A stretch of DNA of 64,000 nucleotides. Source: Paracraurococcus lichenis. Its GTDB lineage: Bacteria > Pseudomonadota > Alphaproteobacteria > Acetobacterales > Acetobacteraceae. Position 1 is the stretch's first letter. Every line of letters starts with the position of its first letter. Positions 1 through 9,300 of this stretch are shown in pieces. The stretch is from contig NZ_JAUTWS010000021.1 of NCBI RefSeq assembly GCF_030657435.1, positions 48,313-112,312 of the forward strand. Reading direction: 5' to 3'. The notes below the pieces were generated by a model that was not told where the DNA came from, made no database searches, and saw only the letters and a list, made by a program, of their open reading frames with translations. The position numbers and the translations under genes were made by a program.

Positions 1-9
1 AGGTGGCGC

Positions 10-723
10 TCATCGATGCATGTCCTCGAGGCTCGCGCAGGCGCCGATGGCGGGCGGTGGCGCCGCCCCGTCGACCTGCCGGAAGGGGCCGTGCGGCCCC
101 TCGGCCGCCTGCAGAACGCCCCAGCCGAAATGGAAGTACCAGCCGTGCAGCGCGAGGCGGCCGGCCGCCAGGCGCTCCGCGACAAAGGGATAGGTGGCGA
201 GGTGCCGCAGGCTGGACAGCACCGCCGCCTGCTCGGCGCGGCGGGCGACCAGCAGGCGCTCCGCCTCGGTCACCAGCCCGTCCATCTCCGCTCGCACCTC
301 ATGCGCCACGGCGACCCAGTCGGTGACGTAGTCGAAGGCGGGCGCGCCATGGCGGTGGTCCAGCAGGCAGCGCACCCCGGCGCAGAAGGAATGGCCGAGC
401 ACGACGACGTGCCGCACGCCGAGCACGACCACGCCGAACTCGATCGCCGCGGCGGTGCCGTGCGGCTGCCCGTCCGGCTCGTGCGGCGGCACCAGCGCGG
501 CGACGTTGCGCAGGACGAAGAGCTCGCCCGGCCGGGCGCCGCAGATGATGGCCGGGTCGGTGCGGCTGTCCGAGCAGGCGATCACCATCACCTCCGGCCG
601 CTGCCCGTCCAGCAGCCGGTCGTAGAGGTCGTGGTCGGCCTCGAAATGCGAGCGGCGGAAGCGGCCGAACCCGGCCACCAGGCGGTGCAGCGCGTCGCCT
701 TCCGCGGGCAGGGGCAGGTCCAC
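10..723 (-). CDS. beta-class carbonic anhydrase
   Basis: A 237-residue beta-carbonic anhydrase, interconverting CO2 and bicarbonate in the cytoplasm. The zinc and active-site motifs are visible: CSDSRTDPAI supplies the first Cys and the Asp/Arg dyad, and GHSFCAGVRC supplies His and the second Cys. The start chosen is GTG at 723 because GAGGAGG lies 5-6 bases upstream and the MoeA stop codon is only 10 bases away; longer open frames upstream overlap moeA. It is the last gene of the minus-strand nar-moeA run, which is an unusual place for this enzyme. It might supply bicarbonate or buffer pH during denitrifying growth, but that is inference. The family assignment is secure. Confidence 0.88.
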   Translation of the reverse strand: MDLPLPAEGDALHRLVAGFGRFRRSHFEADHDLYDRLLDGQRPEVMVIACSDSRTDPAIICGARPGELFVLRNVAALVPPHEPDGQPHGTAAAIEFGVVVLGVRHVVVLGHSFCAGVRCLLDHRHGAPAFDYVTDWVAVAHEVRAEMDGLVTEAERLLVARRAEQAAVLSSLRHLATYPFVAERLAAGRLALHGWYFHFGWGVLQAAEGPHGPFRQVDGAAPPPAIGACASLEDMHR

Positions 724-733
724 CTGCGCCTCC

Positions 734-2023
734 TCAGGCCAGGCCGAAGCCGGCGGCGAAGGGATGGAAGCGCAGCGCGTCGCCGGGCCGCACCTGCGCG
801 ATGTCCGCGGGGACCCAGAGCAGCCCGTCCGCCGCGGCGAGCGGCACCAGCCGGGCGGAGCCGAAGAGGCCGGCGGGCTCGACCAGGGGCAGGCCGGAGG
901 CGTCCTGGCCGATGACCCGCGCCGGCAGGAACTCCTCCCGCCCCGGCTTGCGGGCGAAGCCGCGCGCGGCGAGGGCGGCGACCGGCGCCGGGCCGGCCCC
1001 CTCGGCGGCGCCGGCGAGGCGCGCCAGCAGCGGCCGGCCGAGGGTGAGAAAGCCGACCAGCGCGGCCAGCGGGTTGCCCGGCAGGAAGAGGCAGCGCGCG
1101 GCGCCGAGCCGCCCATGCGCCAGCGGCTTGCCAGGTTTCTGCGCCAGCTTCAGCACTTCGACCTCGCCGCCCGCGGCGCGCAGCGCGCCCGGCAGGTGGT
1201 CCGCATCGCTGCCGGAGATGCCGCCCGAGGCGAGGATGAGGTCGTGCCCCCGCGCCGCCTCCGCCAACGCGGCGGCGAGCGCGGCCGGGTCGTCCGGCAG
1301 CACGCCGAGATCGGTGAGCGCGATCTCCGGCCGCGCCAGCAGCGCCGCCAGCATCGGGCGGTTGCTGTCGCGGATGGCGGCGCCGAGCTCGTTGCCGTTC
1401 GACAGCAGCGCCACCCGGACGCGGCGCCGGACGGCGACCTGGTCGATATCGGCAGCCGCGAGCAGCGCCAGGTGCCGCGCATCGAGCCGCGTCCCGGGCG
1501 CGAGCAGGAGGTCGCCCTCGGCCAGGTCCTCGCCGCGGCGGCGGATATTGGTGCCGGGCCGCGGCGGGCGGCGGGGCTCCACCCGCCCCTCCCGCAGGGC
1601 GACATGCTCCTCCATCACGACGGCCGCCGCGCCGGGCGGCACGGGCGCGCCGGTCAGGACGCGGACCGCCTCGCCCGGGCCGATGGCGGGGCCGGGCGGG
1701 TCGCCGGCGGCGATGCGGCGCAGGACCAGCGGCGCCGCGCCCGCGGCCAGGTCCGTCGCGCCCGCGGCGAGGTCCGCCGCGTGCAGGGCATAGCCGTCCA
1801 TGGCGGACTGGTCGAAGGGCGGCAGGGAGCGCGCCGAGCGCGGCGCGGCGGCGAGCAGGCGGCCGAGCGCCGCGGTCGGGGCCAGGACCTCCTCCCCCGC
1901 CACCGGCAGGGCGCCGTGCAGCAGGCGCGCCCGCGCCTCCGCCACCGGCAGGAGGCCCGGCTCCTCGTCGCAGCAGGCCAGAGGGGCGTGGATTGGCGTA
2001 TGGATGAGCGTGCCGTCGGGCAT
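734..2023 (-). CDS. moeA: molybdopterin molybdotransferase MoeA
   Basis: A 429-residue MoeA, which inserts molybdate into adenylylated molybdopterin to form the molybdenum cofactor. Seen in order: the N-terminal PPFDQSAMDGYA motif, GDPPGPAIGPGEAVRVLTGA, the MoCF-domain SGGISGSDADHL motif, and QKPGKPLAHG plus FLPGNPLAALVGF. The C-terminal domain IV is present. ATG at 2023 follows AAGGAAA. Its place in the nitrate reductase operon fits, since NarG needs bis-MGD and the window also encodes a second molybdoenzyme at 37097-40724. No other cofactor gene is visible here. Confidence 0.93.
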   Translation of the reverse strand: MPDGTLIHTPIHAPLACCDEEPGLLPVAEARARLLHGALPVAGEEVLAPTAALGRLLAAAPRSARSLPPFDQSAMDGYALHAADLAAGATDLAAGAAPLVLRRIAAGDPPGPAIGPGEAVRVLTGAPVPPGAAAVVMEEHVALREGRVEPRRPPRPGTNIRRRGEDLAEGDLLLAPGTRLDARHLALLAAADIDQVAVRRRVRVALLSNGNELGAAIRDSNRPMLAALLARPEIALTDLGVLPDDPAALAAALAEAARGHDLILASGGISGSDADHLPGALRAAGGEVEVLKLAQKPGKPLAHGRLGAARCLFLPGNPLAALVGFLTLGRPLLARLAGAAEGAGPAPVAALAARGFARKPGREEFLPARVIGQDASGLPLVEPAGLFGSARLVPLAAADGLLWVPADIAQVRPGDALRFHPFAAGFGLA

Positions 2024-2036
2024 CGTGGCATTTCCT

Positions 2037-2552
2037 TCAGGAGCGGCGCCGGGCCATCTCGTCGGCCAGCGCGGCCAGGGCCTCCGGCGTAAGGACCCGG
2101 CGGGCGAGCGGCATCACGGCCGATTCCTCCAGCGCGAGGTGTCGCCGGTGGCCGGCGGCGAAGGCGAGCGCCGCGGCGGCGAAGCCGGGATCGGGCGCCT
2201 CGCCATCCGCGGCGCGGCGCAGGCCGTCCTGCACGGCGCGGATGTCACGCCGGTCCTCCCGATGCTGCGCCTGCAGGCCGGGCAGCAGGCCGGTCGTGTC
2301 GTGGGCGGCGAGGCGCGGATGGAGGGAGCGCTCCTCGTCCTCGATATGCAGCGGCAGTTCGGCCGCGAGCCAGTCGAGCAGCATGGCGGCGAGGCCCCGG
2401 GCGGCGCGCCCGAGCGGCGCGCGCGCGACCCGCTCGAGATGGCCGAGCAGCACGGTCTGGCGGGCATGCTCGGCCGAGAGGAAGCCGACGGGGTCGTCGA
2501 GCAGCAAAGCCTGCAGCGGCGCCACCCGTGCGCGGGCCAGGTCCGAGGCCAT
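2037..2552 (-). CDS. hemerythrin HHE domain protein
   Basis: A 171-residue cytoplasmic four-helix-bundle protein with the HHE cation-binding pattern: LLGHLERV, LPLHIEDEERSLHPRL, QHREDRRDI and GHRRHLALEESAVMP supply His/Glu/Asp ligands for a di-iron site. Such domains bind O2 or NO or handle oxidative and nitrosative damage. It starts 3 bases from the isomerase stop and ends 14 bases before moeA, so it is co-transcribed with the nitrate reductase genes; a role in NO or oxygen handling during nitrate respiration is inferred. The exact subfamily cannot be named from sequence alone. Confidence 0.82.
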   Translation of the reverse strand: MASDLARARVAPLQALLLDDPVGFLSAEHARQTVLLGHLERVARAPLGRAARGLAAMLLDWLAAELPLHIEDEERSLHPRLAAHDTTGLLPGLQAQHREDRRDIRAVQDGLRRAADGEAPDPGFAAAALAFAAGHRRHLALEESAVMPLARRVLTPEALAALADEMARRRS

Positions 2553-2554
2553 GG

Positions 2555-3301
2555 CTACTGCACCAGCGGCCCTTCCGCCGCGGCGAGGGCGATGCCTTCG
2601 ATCCGCGCCCGGCCCGCCAGCACCTGGATGTACTGCCGCACCGCGGTGCGGAAGCTCGCCTCCCGCAGCCAGCGGGCGATGCGGGCCTGCACCGCCTCGA
2701 AGGGCAGGTCGCGCGGCGGCTCGTGCTCGAGAAGCTGCACGACATGGTAGCCGTAGCGGCTGGCGACCGGCGTGGCGTGCAGCTCGCCGGGCCGCAGCGC
2801 ACGGAGCGCGGCCTCGAATTCCGGCACGGTGGTGCCCGGCTCGATCAGGCCGAGATCGCCGCCCTCCTCGCGGGAGGTGCAGGCGGAGCGGGCGGCGAGC
2901 GCAGCGAAGCGGTCAGGTTCGACGCACAGCGCGGCGATGATCGCGCCGGCCTCGGCCTCCGCCGCGGCGCGCGCCGCCGCATCCGCGGGATCGGCCGCGA
3001 GCAGGATGTGGCGGGCCTGCCAGGCCTCGGGGCTGCGCAGGCGGGCGCGGTTCGCCGCGAACCAGCGGCGGCAGGTGGCCTCGTCGGCCTCCGGCAGCGG
3101 GACCTGCCCGGCGAGGAGGGCGTCGACCGCCTCCTCGCCGGCGCCGTGGCCCTGCCGCCCGACCTCGGCAAGCAGGAGCTGGCGGACCACCAGGGCCTGC
3201 GCCGCCGCCTGCCAGGCCGCCTCGCGCGAGGCGGCCGGGTGGTGCTGCAGCTCGGCGCCGATCGCGGCCTCGGGGATCTCGACGCCGTCGACCCGGATCA
3301 T
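2555..3301 (-). CDS. parvulin-type peptidyl-prolyl isomerase (NifM/PpiC-like)
   Basis: A 248-residue protein whose C-terminal half is a PpiC rotamase domain (QARHILLAADPADAA, SREEGGDLGLIEPGTTVPEF, SRYGYHVVQLLEH). The N-terminal half is helical and SurA/NifM-like. There is no signal peptide, so it is expected to be cytoplasmic. The start MIRVDG lies 8 bases from the narI stop. Parvulin genes at the end of nar operons are known from other bacteria, where a role in nitrate reductase maturation is assumed; the same is inferred here. Confidence 0.8.
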   Translation of the reverse strand: MIRVDGVEIPEAAIGAELQHHPAASREAAWQAAAQALVVRQLLLAEVGRQGHGAGEEAVDALLAGQVPLPEADEATCRRWFAANRARLRSPEAWQARHILLAADPADAAARAAAEAEAGAIIAALCVEPDRFAALAARSACTSREEGGDLGLIEPGTTVPEFEAALRALRPGELHATPVASRYGYHVVQLLEHEPPRDLPFEAVQARIARWLREASFRTAVRQYIQVLAGRARIEGIALAAAEGPLVQ

Positions 3302-3309
3302 CGCGCCGG

Positions 3310-4020
3310 TCACCGCACCGACCCCGCGATCGGCCGCGCCGCGCCGCGCCGGCGGACGAGCTGGTAGGGGCGGACGACGTAGCCGACTGGCGCCGACCAG
3401 ATATGGACCAGGCGGGAGAAGGGAAAGGCGACGAAGAGCGTGACGCCGAGCAGGATATGCGCCTTGAAGACCCAGTCCACCTCGGCGAGGGTGGAGGCCG
3501 CGTCGCCCTGGAAGGTGACGATGTGCTGCGCCCAGTGGCTGAGCTGCATCATCACATGGCCGTCGCGGTGGCCGAGCGAGAGGGGCAGCGTCAGCAGGCC
3601 GAGCACGAGCTGCAGCCAGAGCATCGCCAGGATGGCGATATCGGCGGCCGAGGAGGTCGCGCGGATGCGCGCGTCGAAGAGCCGGCGGTGCAGCAGCAGC
3701 GTCAGGCCGAGGAAGCAGAGCGTGCCGGCGGCGCCGCCCGAGACGATGGCGAGCATCTGCTTCTGCGGCGCGGTGATCAGCAGGCCATAGACCTCGTGCG
3801 GGGTCAGCAGCCCGATGGTGTGGCCGGCCATCAGGAAGAGGATGCCGACATGGAAGCAGTTGCTGCCGATGCGGAGCTGGCGCCGCCGCAGGAGCTGCGA
3901 GGAGCCGGACTTCCAGGAATACTGCTCCCGCTCGAAGCGGATCAGGCTGCCGAGCAGGAAGACGGCGACCGCGACATAGGGGTAGATGCCGAAGGCCAGG
4001 GTGTGGAGGGTGTCGCGCAT
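3310..4020 (-). CDS. narI: respiratory nitrate reductase gamma subunit NarI
   Basis: A 236-residue membrane cytochrome b subunit that takes electrons from quinol and passes them to NarH. About five membrane segments are visible. The haem ligands match the E. coli spacing: H57 and H67 in the first pair (CFHVGILFLMAGH) and H188 and H206 in the second (KAHILLG, RLVHIWS). The length is close to the 225 residues of the E. coli protein. It is the last classical nar gene and lies 6 bases after narJ. Confidence 0.95.
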   Translation of the reverse strand: MRDTLHTLAFGIYPYVAVAVFLLGSLIRFEREQYSWKSGSSQLLRRRQLRIGSNCFHVGILFLMAGHTIGLLTPHEVYGLLITAPQKQMLAIVSGGAAGTLCFLGLTLLLHRRLFDARIRATSSAADIAILAMLWLQLVLGLLTLPLSLGHRDGHVMMQLSHWAQHIVTFQGDAASTLAEVDWVFKAHILLGVTLFVAFPFSRLVHIWSAPVGYVVRPYQLVRRRGAARPIAGSVR

Positions 4021-4026
4021 GGCGGG

Positions 4027-4749
4027 TCAGCCTTGGCTGGCGGCGGCGACGTGACGGATCACGGGCCGCGGCGCGGGCATGGGGTTCGGGTTGCGGTGGG
4101 CGGCGCGCAGCTTCGCGGCCAGCGCATCCACGCCGCAATCCGCCGCGGGATCGGCGCCGGGGCCGAAGACGACCGGCGCCTCGGCCCAGGCGGCGTCGAG
4201 CTGCTCGGGCGTCTGCTCGGGCTCCGGCTGCTCCGGCACCTGGCCGGTGGGCTGGCCGGCAACCAGCAGCACGGCCTGCAGCACCGCGGCCTGCGGGGCA
4301 TGGCGTGCCGAGAGGCGGCCATGCAGCAGGTCCAGCACCGGGGCGGCATTGGCCAGCAGCTCGGCGCCGCGGCCCGGCTCGACGGCCGCGTATTCCAGCA
4401 GCATCGGCAGGTAGTCCGGCAGCTCGGCCGCCACGGGTTCCAGCCCCGCGGCGGCATAGAGGCCCTTCAGCTCGACCATGGCCGGGCCGCGTTCGCGGCT
4501 GTCGCCATGCACATGCTCGAAGAGGTTGAGGGAGAGGCTGCGCGTCCGGTCGAAGAGGGCGACATGCTCCTCCTCGAGGTCGAGCGGGTCGCCATCCCCG
4601 AGATGCGCGAGCAGCCGGGCGAGACCGGGCATGGCCGGGGCCAGCGCCGGGTCTGTCTCCAGCGCCGCCCAGATCTCGGGCAGCGCATCCAGCACCTCGG
4701 CCGAGGGGTAGGAGAGCAGCGCCGCGAGGGCGCGGAGGGAGGCGCGCAT
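4027..4749 (-). CDS. narJ: nitrate reductase molybdenum cofactor assembly chaperone NarJ
   Basis: A 240-residue TorD/NarJ-family chaperone that holds the NarG apoprotein for cofactor insertion before membrane docking. Family features seen: ALLSYPSAEVLDAL near the start, and the EEHVALFDRTRSLSLNLFEHVHGDSRERG block. ATG at 4749 is preferred because AGGAGGT sits 6-7 bases upstream; an in-frame GTG at 4755 overlaps the narH stop but has the ribosome-binding site right against it. The C-terminal tail is rich in Pro, Gln and Glu and is less conserved. Confidence 0.92.
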   Translation of the reverse strand: MRASLRALAALLSYPSAEVLDALPEIWAALETDPALAPAMPGLARLLAHLGDGDPLDLEEEHVALFDRTRSLSLNLFEHVHGDSRERGPAMVELKGLYAAAGLEPVAAELPDYLPMLLEYAAVEPGRGAELLANAAPVLDLLHGRLSARHAPQAAVLQAVLLVAGQPTGQVPEQPEPEQTPEQLDAAWAEAPVVFGPGADPAADCGVDALAAKLRAAHRNPNPMPAPRPVIRHVAAASQG

Positions 4750-4751
4750 GC

Positions 4752-6380
4752 TCACACCTCCTCCGGCTGCGTCCGCGCCGCCGCGGCGGGCGGCACTGCG
4801 GGAGGGGCGGCCCTGGCCGGCTCCGGCCGCGCCGGCACATGCCGGAACTCGACGCGCGGCGCCTGGTGGCCGGCCGAGGTCTTCTTCGTCGAGAAGAGGT
4901 TCGCGCCGGTCGAGCCGCTGGTGGAGCAGCCATTGCCGAAGCTGAAGCCGCAGGAGGACTTCAGGTCGAAGGTGTTCTCGGCATACTCGCGGTGGGTGGA
5001 GGGGATGACGAAGCGGTCCTCGTAATCCGCCAGCGCCATCACCTTGTACATCTCCTCGACCTGCTCGACCGAGAGGCCGACCTGCTTGAGGACATCCGCA
5101 TCCACCCGGTTCTCCACCGTGCGGGCGCGCATGTGCACGCGCATGGCCATCATCCGCTGCAGCGCGAGCACCACAGGTGCCTCCGCGCCCGCGGTGAGCA
5201 GGTTGGCGAGGTAGCGGACGGGGATGCGGAGCGACTTGACGTCCGGCAGGCCCGAGGCCTCGTCCCAGCCGACATGGCCGGCCTCATGCGCCGCCTGCAC
5301 CGGGGAGAGCGGCGGCACGTACCAGACCATGGGGAGCGTCCGGTATTCCGGGTGCAGTGGGAAGGCGACGCCCCATTCGATCGCCATCTTGTAGACGGGC
5401 GAGCGGCGGGCCGCTTCCAGCCAGAGCTCCGGCACGCCGTCGCGCCGCGCCTGGGCGATCACTTCGGGGTCGGAGGGATCGAGGAAGACGTCGAGCTGCT
5501 CGCGGTAGAGCTGCTGCTCGTTCTCGGTGCTCGCCGCCGCCTCGATCCTGTCGGCGTCGTAGAGCATGACGCCGAGGTAGCGGATGCGGCCGACGCAGGT
5601 CTCGGAGCAGATGGTCGGCTCGCCCGCCTCGATGCGCGGGAAGCAGAAGGTGCACTTCTCCGCCTTCCCGGACTGCCAGTTGTAGTAGATCTTCTTGTAG
5701 GGGCAGGCGGAGACGCACATGCGCCATCCCCGGCACTTGTCCTGGTCGACCAGGACGATCCCGTCCTCCTCCCGCTTGTAGATGGAGCCCGAGGGGCAGG
5801 CTGCGACGCAGGCCGGGTTGAGGCAGTGCTCGCAGAGCCGCGGCAGGTACATCATGAAGGTCTTCTCGAATTCGCCGTAGATGTGGCGCTGCACGCCTTC
5901 GAAATTGGCGTCCTTCGAGCGCTTGGCGAATTCACCGCCCAGGATCTCCTCCCAGTTCGGCCCCCACTCGATCTTCTCCATCCGCTGTCCCGTGATCAGC
6001 GAGACGGGACGGGCGGTCGGCATGGCCTTCGACTCGCCCGCGGTCTGCAGATGGGCATAGTCGAAGGTGAAGGGCTCGTAGTAGTCGTCGATCTGCGGCA
6101 TGTCGGGATTGGCGAAGATGTTCGCCAGCACCCGCAGGCGGTTGCCGATGCGCGGCTCAATCCTGCCGTTCCGCTTACGCTTCCAGCCGCCCTTCCACCT
6201 CTCCTGGTTCTCCCAGTCCTTGGGGTAGCCGATGCCGGGCTTGGTCTCGACATTGTTGAACCAGGCGTATTCGACGCCTTCCCGGCTGGTCCAGACCTGC
6301 TTGCAGGTGACCGAGCAGGTGTGGCAACCGATGCACTTGTCGAGGTTCAGGACCATCGCGATCTGGGCGCGGACCTTCAT
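4752..6380 (-). CDS. narH: respiratory nitrate reductase beta subunit NarH
   Basis: A 542-residue electron-transfer subunit carrying one [3Fe-4S] and three [4Fe-4S] clusters. The cysteine groups are clear: CIGCHTCSVTCK (C16-C26), CEHCLNPACVAACP, CRGWRMCVSACP and CTFCFP with CSETCVGR. The Trp in CRGW replaces a Cys, as in E. coli NarH, and makes the [3Fe-4S] cluster. The ATG at 6380 overlaps the narG stop (ATGA). The C-terminal 40 residues are an Ala/Pro-rich extension after GFSFGNGCSTSGSTG. It anchors to NarI on the cytoplasmic side of the membrane. Confidence 0.97.
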   Translation of the reverse strand: MKVRAQIAMVLNLDKCIGCHTCSVTCKQVWTSREGVEYAWFNNVETKPGIGYPKDWENQERWKGGWKRKRNGRIEPRIGNRLRVLANIFANPDMPQIDDYYEPFTFDYAHLQTAGESKAMPTARPVSLITGQRMEKIEWGPNWEEILGGEFAKRSKDANFEGVQRHIYGEFEKTFMMYLPRLCEHCLNPACVAACPSGSIYKREEDGIVLVDQDKCRGWRMCVSACPYKKIYYNWQSGKAEKCTFCFPRIEAGEPTICSETCVGRIRYLGVMLYDADRIEAAASTENEQQLYREQLDVFLDPSDPEVIAQARRDGVPELWLEAARRSPVYKMAIEWGVAFPLHPEYRTLPMVWYVPPLSPVQAAHEAGHVGWDEASGLPDVKSLRIPVRYLANLLTAGAEAPVVLALQRMMAMRVHMRARTVENRVDADVLKQVGLSVEQVEEMYKVMALADYEDRFVIPSTHREYAENTFDLKSSCGFSFGNGCSTSGSTGANLFSTKKTSAGHQAPRVEFRHVPARPEPARAAPPAVPPAAAARTQPEEV

Positions 6381-9300
6381 CACACATTCTCCTGCGCCGC
6401 AGGGGCGTCCATCCAGTCGACCGTCGCCATTTTGCGCACCACGACGAACTCGTCGCGGTTGGTGCCGATGGTGCCGTGGTAGTTGAAGCCGTAGGAAAGC
6501 TGCGCGTAGCCGCCGATCATGTGCGTCGGCTTCGGCGTGGTGCGGGTGACGCTGTTGTGGATGCCGCCGCGGGTCAGCATGACCTCGCTGCCCGGCATGT
6601 TCACGATCTTCTCCTGGGCGTGGTACATCATGGTCATGCCTTCCGGCACGCGCTGGCTGACCACCGCGCGCGCGGTCAGCGCGCCGTTCAGGTTGAAGGC
6701 CTCGATCCAGTCGTTGTCCTCGATCCCGGCCTTCTTCGCGTCCACCTCGCTCAGCCACACCACCGGGCCGCCGCGGTTCAGCGTCAGCATGATGAGGTTG
6801 TCGCTGTAGGTGGAGTGGATGCCCCATTTCTGGTGCGGCGTGATGAAGTTGAGCGTGATCTCCGGGTTGCCGTTCGGCTTGGCCCCGACCATCGCCATAT
6901 GCGCCTTCAGGTCCACCGGCGGCTTGTAGACGCAGAGCGCCTCGCCGAAGGCCAGCATCCATTCGTGGTCCTGGTAGAGCTGCTGCCGGCCCGAGAGCGT
7001 CCGCCAGGGGATCAGCTCGTGCACGTTGGTATAGCCGGCGTTGTAGCAGACCTCCTCGGACTCGATGCCGGACCAGGTCGGGCTGCTGATGATCTTGCGG
7101 GGCTGGGCCTGCACATCCCTGAACCGGATGGCTTCGTGCTCCTTGCCGCGGGCGAGGTGGGTGTGGTCGCGGCCCGTGGCCTTGCCCAGCGCCTCCCAGG
7201 CCTTCACGGCGACATGGCCGTTGGTCTCGGGCGCGAGGGAGAGGATCACCTCGGCGGCGTCGATGTCGCTCTCGATCCGCGGCCGCTTGCCCTCGGTGCC
7301 CGGCACGCTGGTGGTGCCGTTCAGGCCGGCGAGGAACTCCACCTCATGCCCGGTCTTCCAACCGATGCCCTTGCCGCCATTGCCCAGCTTGTCGAGCAGC
7401 GGGCCGAGGGCCGTGAAGCGGGCATAGGTGCGGGGGTAGTCGCGCTCCACGACTGCGACCGCCGGCATGGTCTTACCCGGCACGGGCGCGCATTCGCCGC
7501 GCTTCCAGTCGCGCACCACACCCTGCGCCAGCTCCTGTGCGGTGTCGTGCATCAGCGGGTTCAGCACCACGTCCTGCTCGGTGCCGAGATGACCGTGGCA
7601 GAGCTCGGAGAATTTCCGGGCGATGCCCTTGAAGATCGCCCAGTCCGTCCGCGCCTCCCAGGCCGGGTCCACCGCCGCGGAGAGCGGGTGGATGAAGGGA
7701 TGCATGTCCGAGGTGTTGAGGTCGTGCTTCTCGTACCAGGTGGCGGTCGGCAGCACGATGTCGGAATGCACGCAGGTCGTGCTCATCCGGAAGTCGAGCG
7801 TGACCAGCAGGTCCAGCTTGCCCTCCGGCGCGTCACGCCATACCACCTCACTCGGCTTGGCCTTGCCTTCCTCGCCCAGGTCCTTGCCCTGCACCCCGTT
7901 GGTGGTGCCGAGCAGGTGCTTGAGGAAATACTCGTGCCCCTTGCCGGAGGAGCCCAGCAGGTTGGAGCGCCAGATGAACATGTTGCGCGGCCAGTTGGCC
8001 GGCGCCTCCGGATCCTCGCAGGACATGCGCAGCGCGCCGTCCTTGAGGCCCTGCGCCACGTAGTCCGCCGGCGCTACGCCCGCCGCCTTCGCCGCCGAAG
8101 CGAGGCGCAGCGGGTTCTGCTCGAGCTGCGGCGCGGAGGGCAGCCAGCCCATGCGCTCCGCGCGCACGTTGAGGTCGATTAGCGAGCCGTCGAGCGCCTT
8201 CGGCGCGGTCGGCGAGAGCAGCCCCTCCAGGCCCAGCGTCTCGTAGCGGTACTGGCCGGTATGGGCGTAGAAGAAGGAGGTGGAGTTCATCTGCCGCGGC
8301 GGGCGCGACCAGTCCGTGGCGAAGGCCAGCGGCACCCAGCCGGTCTGCGGCCGCAGTTTCTCCTGCCCGACATAGTGGCTCCAGCCGCCGCCGGACTGGC
8401 CGATGCAGCCGCACATCACCAAGAGGTTGATGATGCCACGGTAGATCATGTCGCCGTGGTACCAGTGGTTCACCGCGGCGCCGAGGATGACCATGGACTT
8501 GCCATGCGTCTTGTCGGCATTGGCGGCGAACTCGCGCGCCGTGGCGATGATGTCGCCGCGACGGACGCCGCAGACCTTCTCCGCCCAGGCCGGGGTATAG
8601 GGCGCGTCGGCGTCGAAATCGGTACTGCCGTCGCGCGCCACGCCGTAGTTGGCGAGGAACAGGTCGTAGACCGTCGCGGCCAGGCGGGTGCTGCCATCGG
8701 CCAGGGTCACGCGCCGCACCGGCACACTGCGGCCGATCACCTCCTCATGGCTGGTCGGGTTGAAGAATTCCGGCGCGCGGCCGCCGAAATACGGGAAGGC
8801 GACCTCCGCCTCCTCCTCGCCCAGCAGCGACAGGCGCGGCGTGGTCACCTCCAGCGTGCGGCTGTCGCGGCCCTCGAGGTTCCACTTGCCCTGCTCGCCC
8901 CAGCGGAAGCCGATGGAGCCGGTCGGCGCGTAGAGCCGGCCGGTGGCATCGTCCACCGCGACCGTCTTCCAGTCCGGGTTGTTCGCCTCGCCGAGGCCGC
9001 CCTCGATATCCGCGGCGCGAAGCTGCCGGCCGGCGACCAGGCGGCCGTCCTTCTCCTCCAGCAGCACCAGCATCGGCATGTCGGTGTATTTGCGGCAGTA
9101 GTCGAGGAAGTAGTCGCCCTTCCCCTGCGCATGCCACTCGGACAGGATCACATGGCCCATGGCCATGGCCAGCGCCGCATCCGTGCCCTGCTTCGGGTGC
9201 AGCCACAGGTCAGCGAACTTTGACGCCTCGGAATAGTCGGGCGTGACGACCACCGTCTTGGCGCCGCGGTAGCGCGCCTCGGTCATGAAATGCGCGTCCG

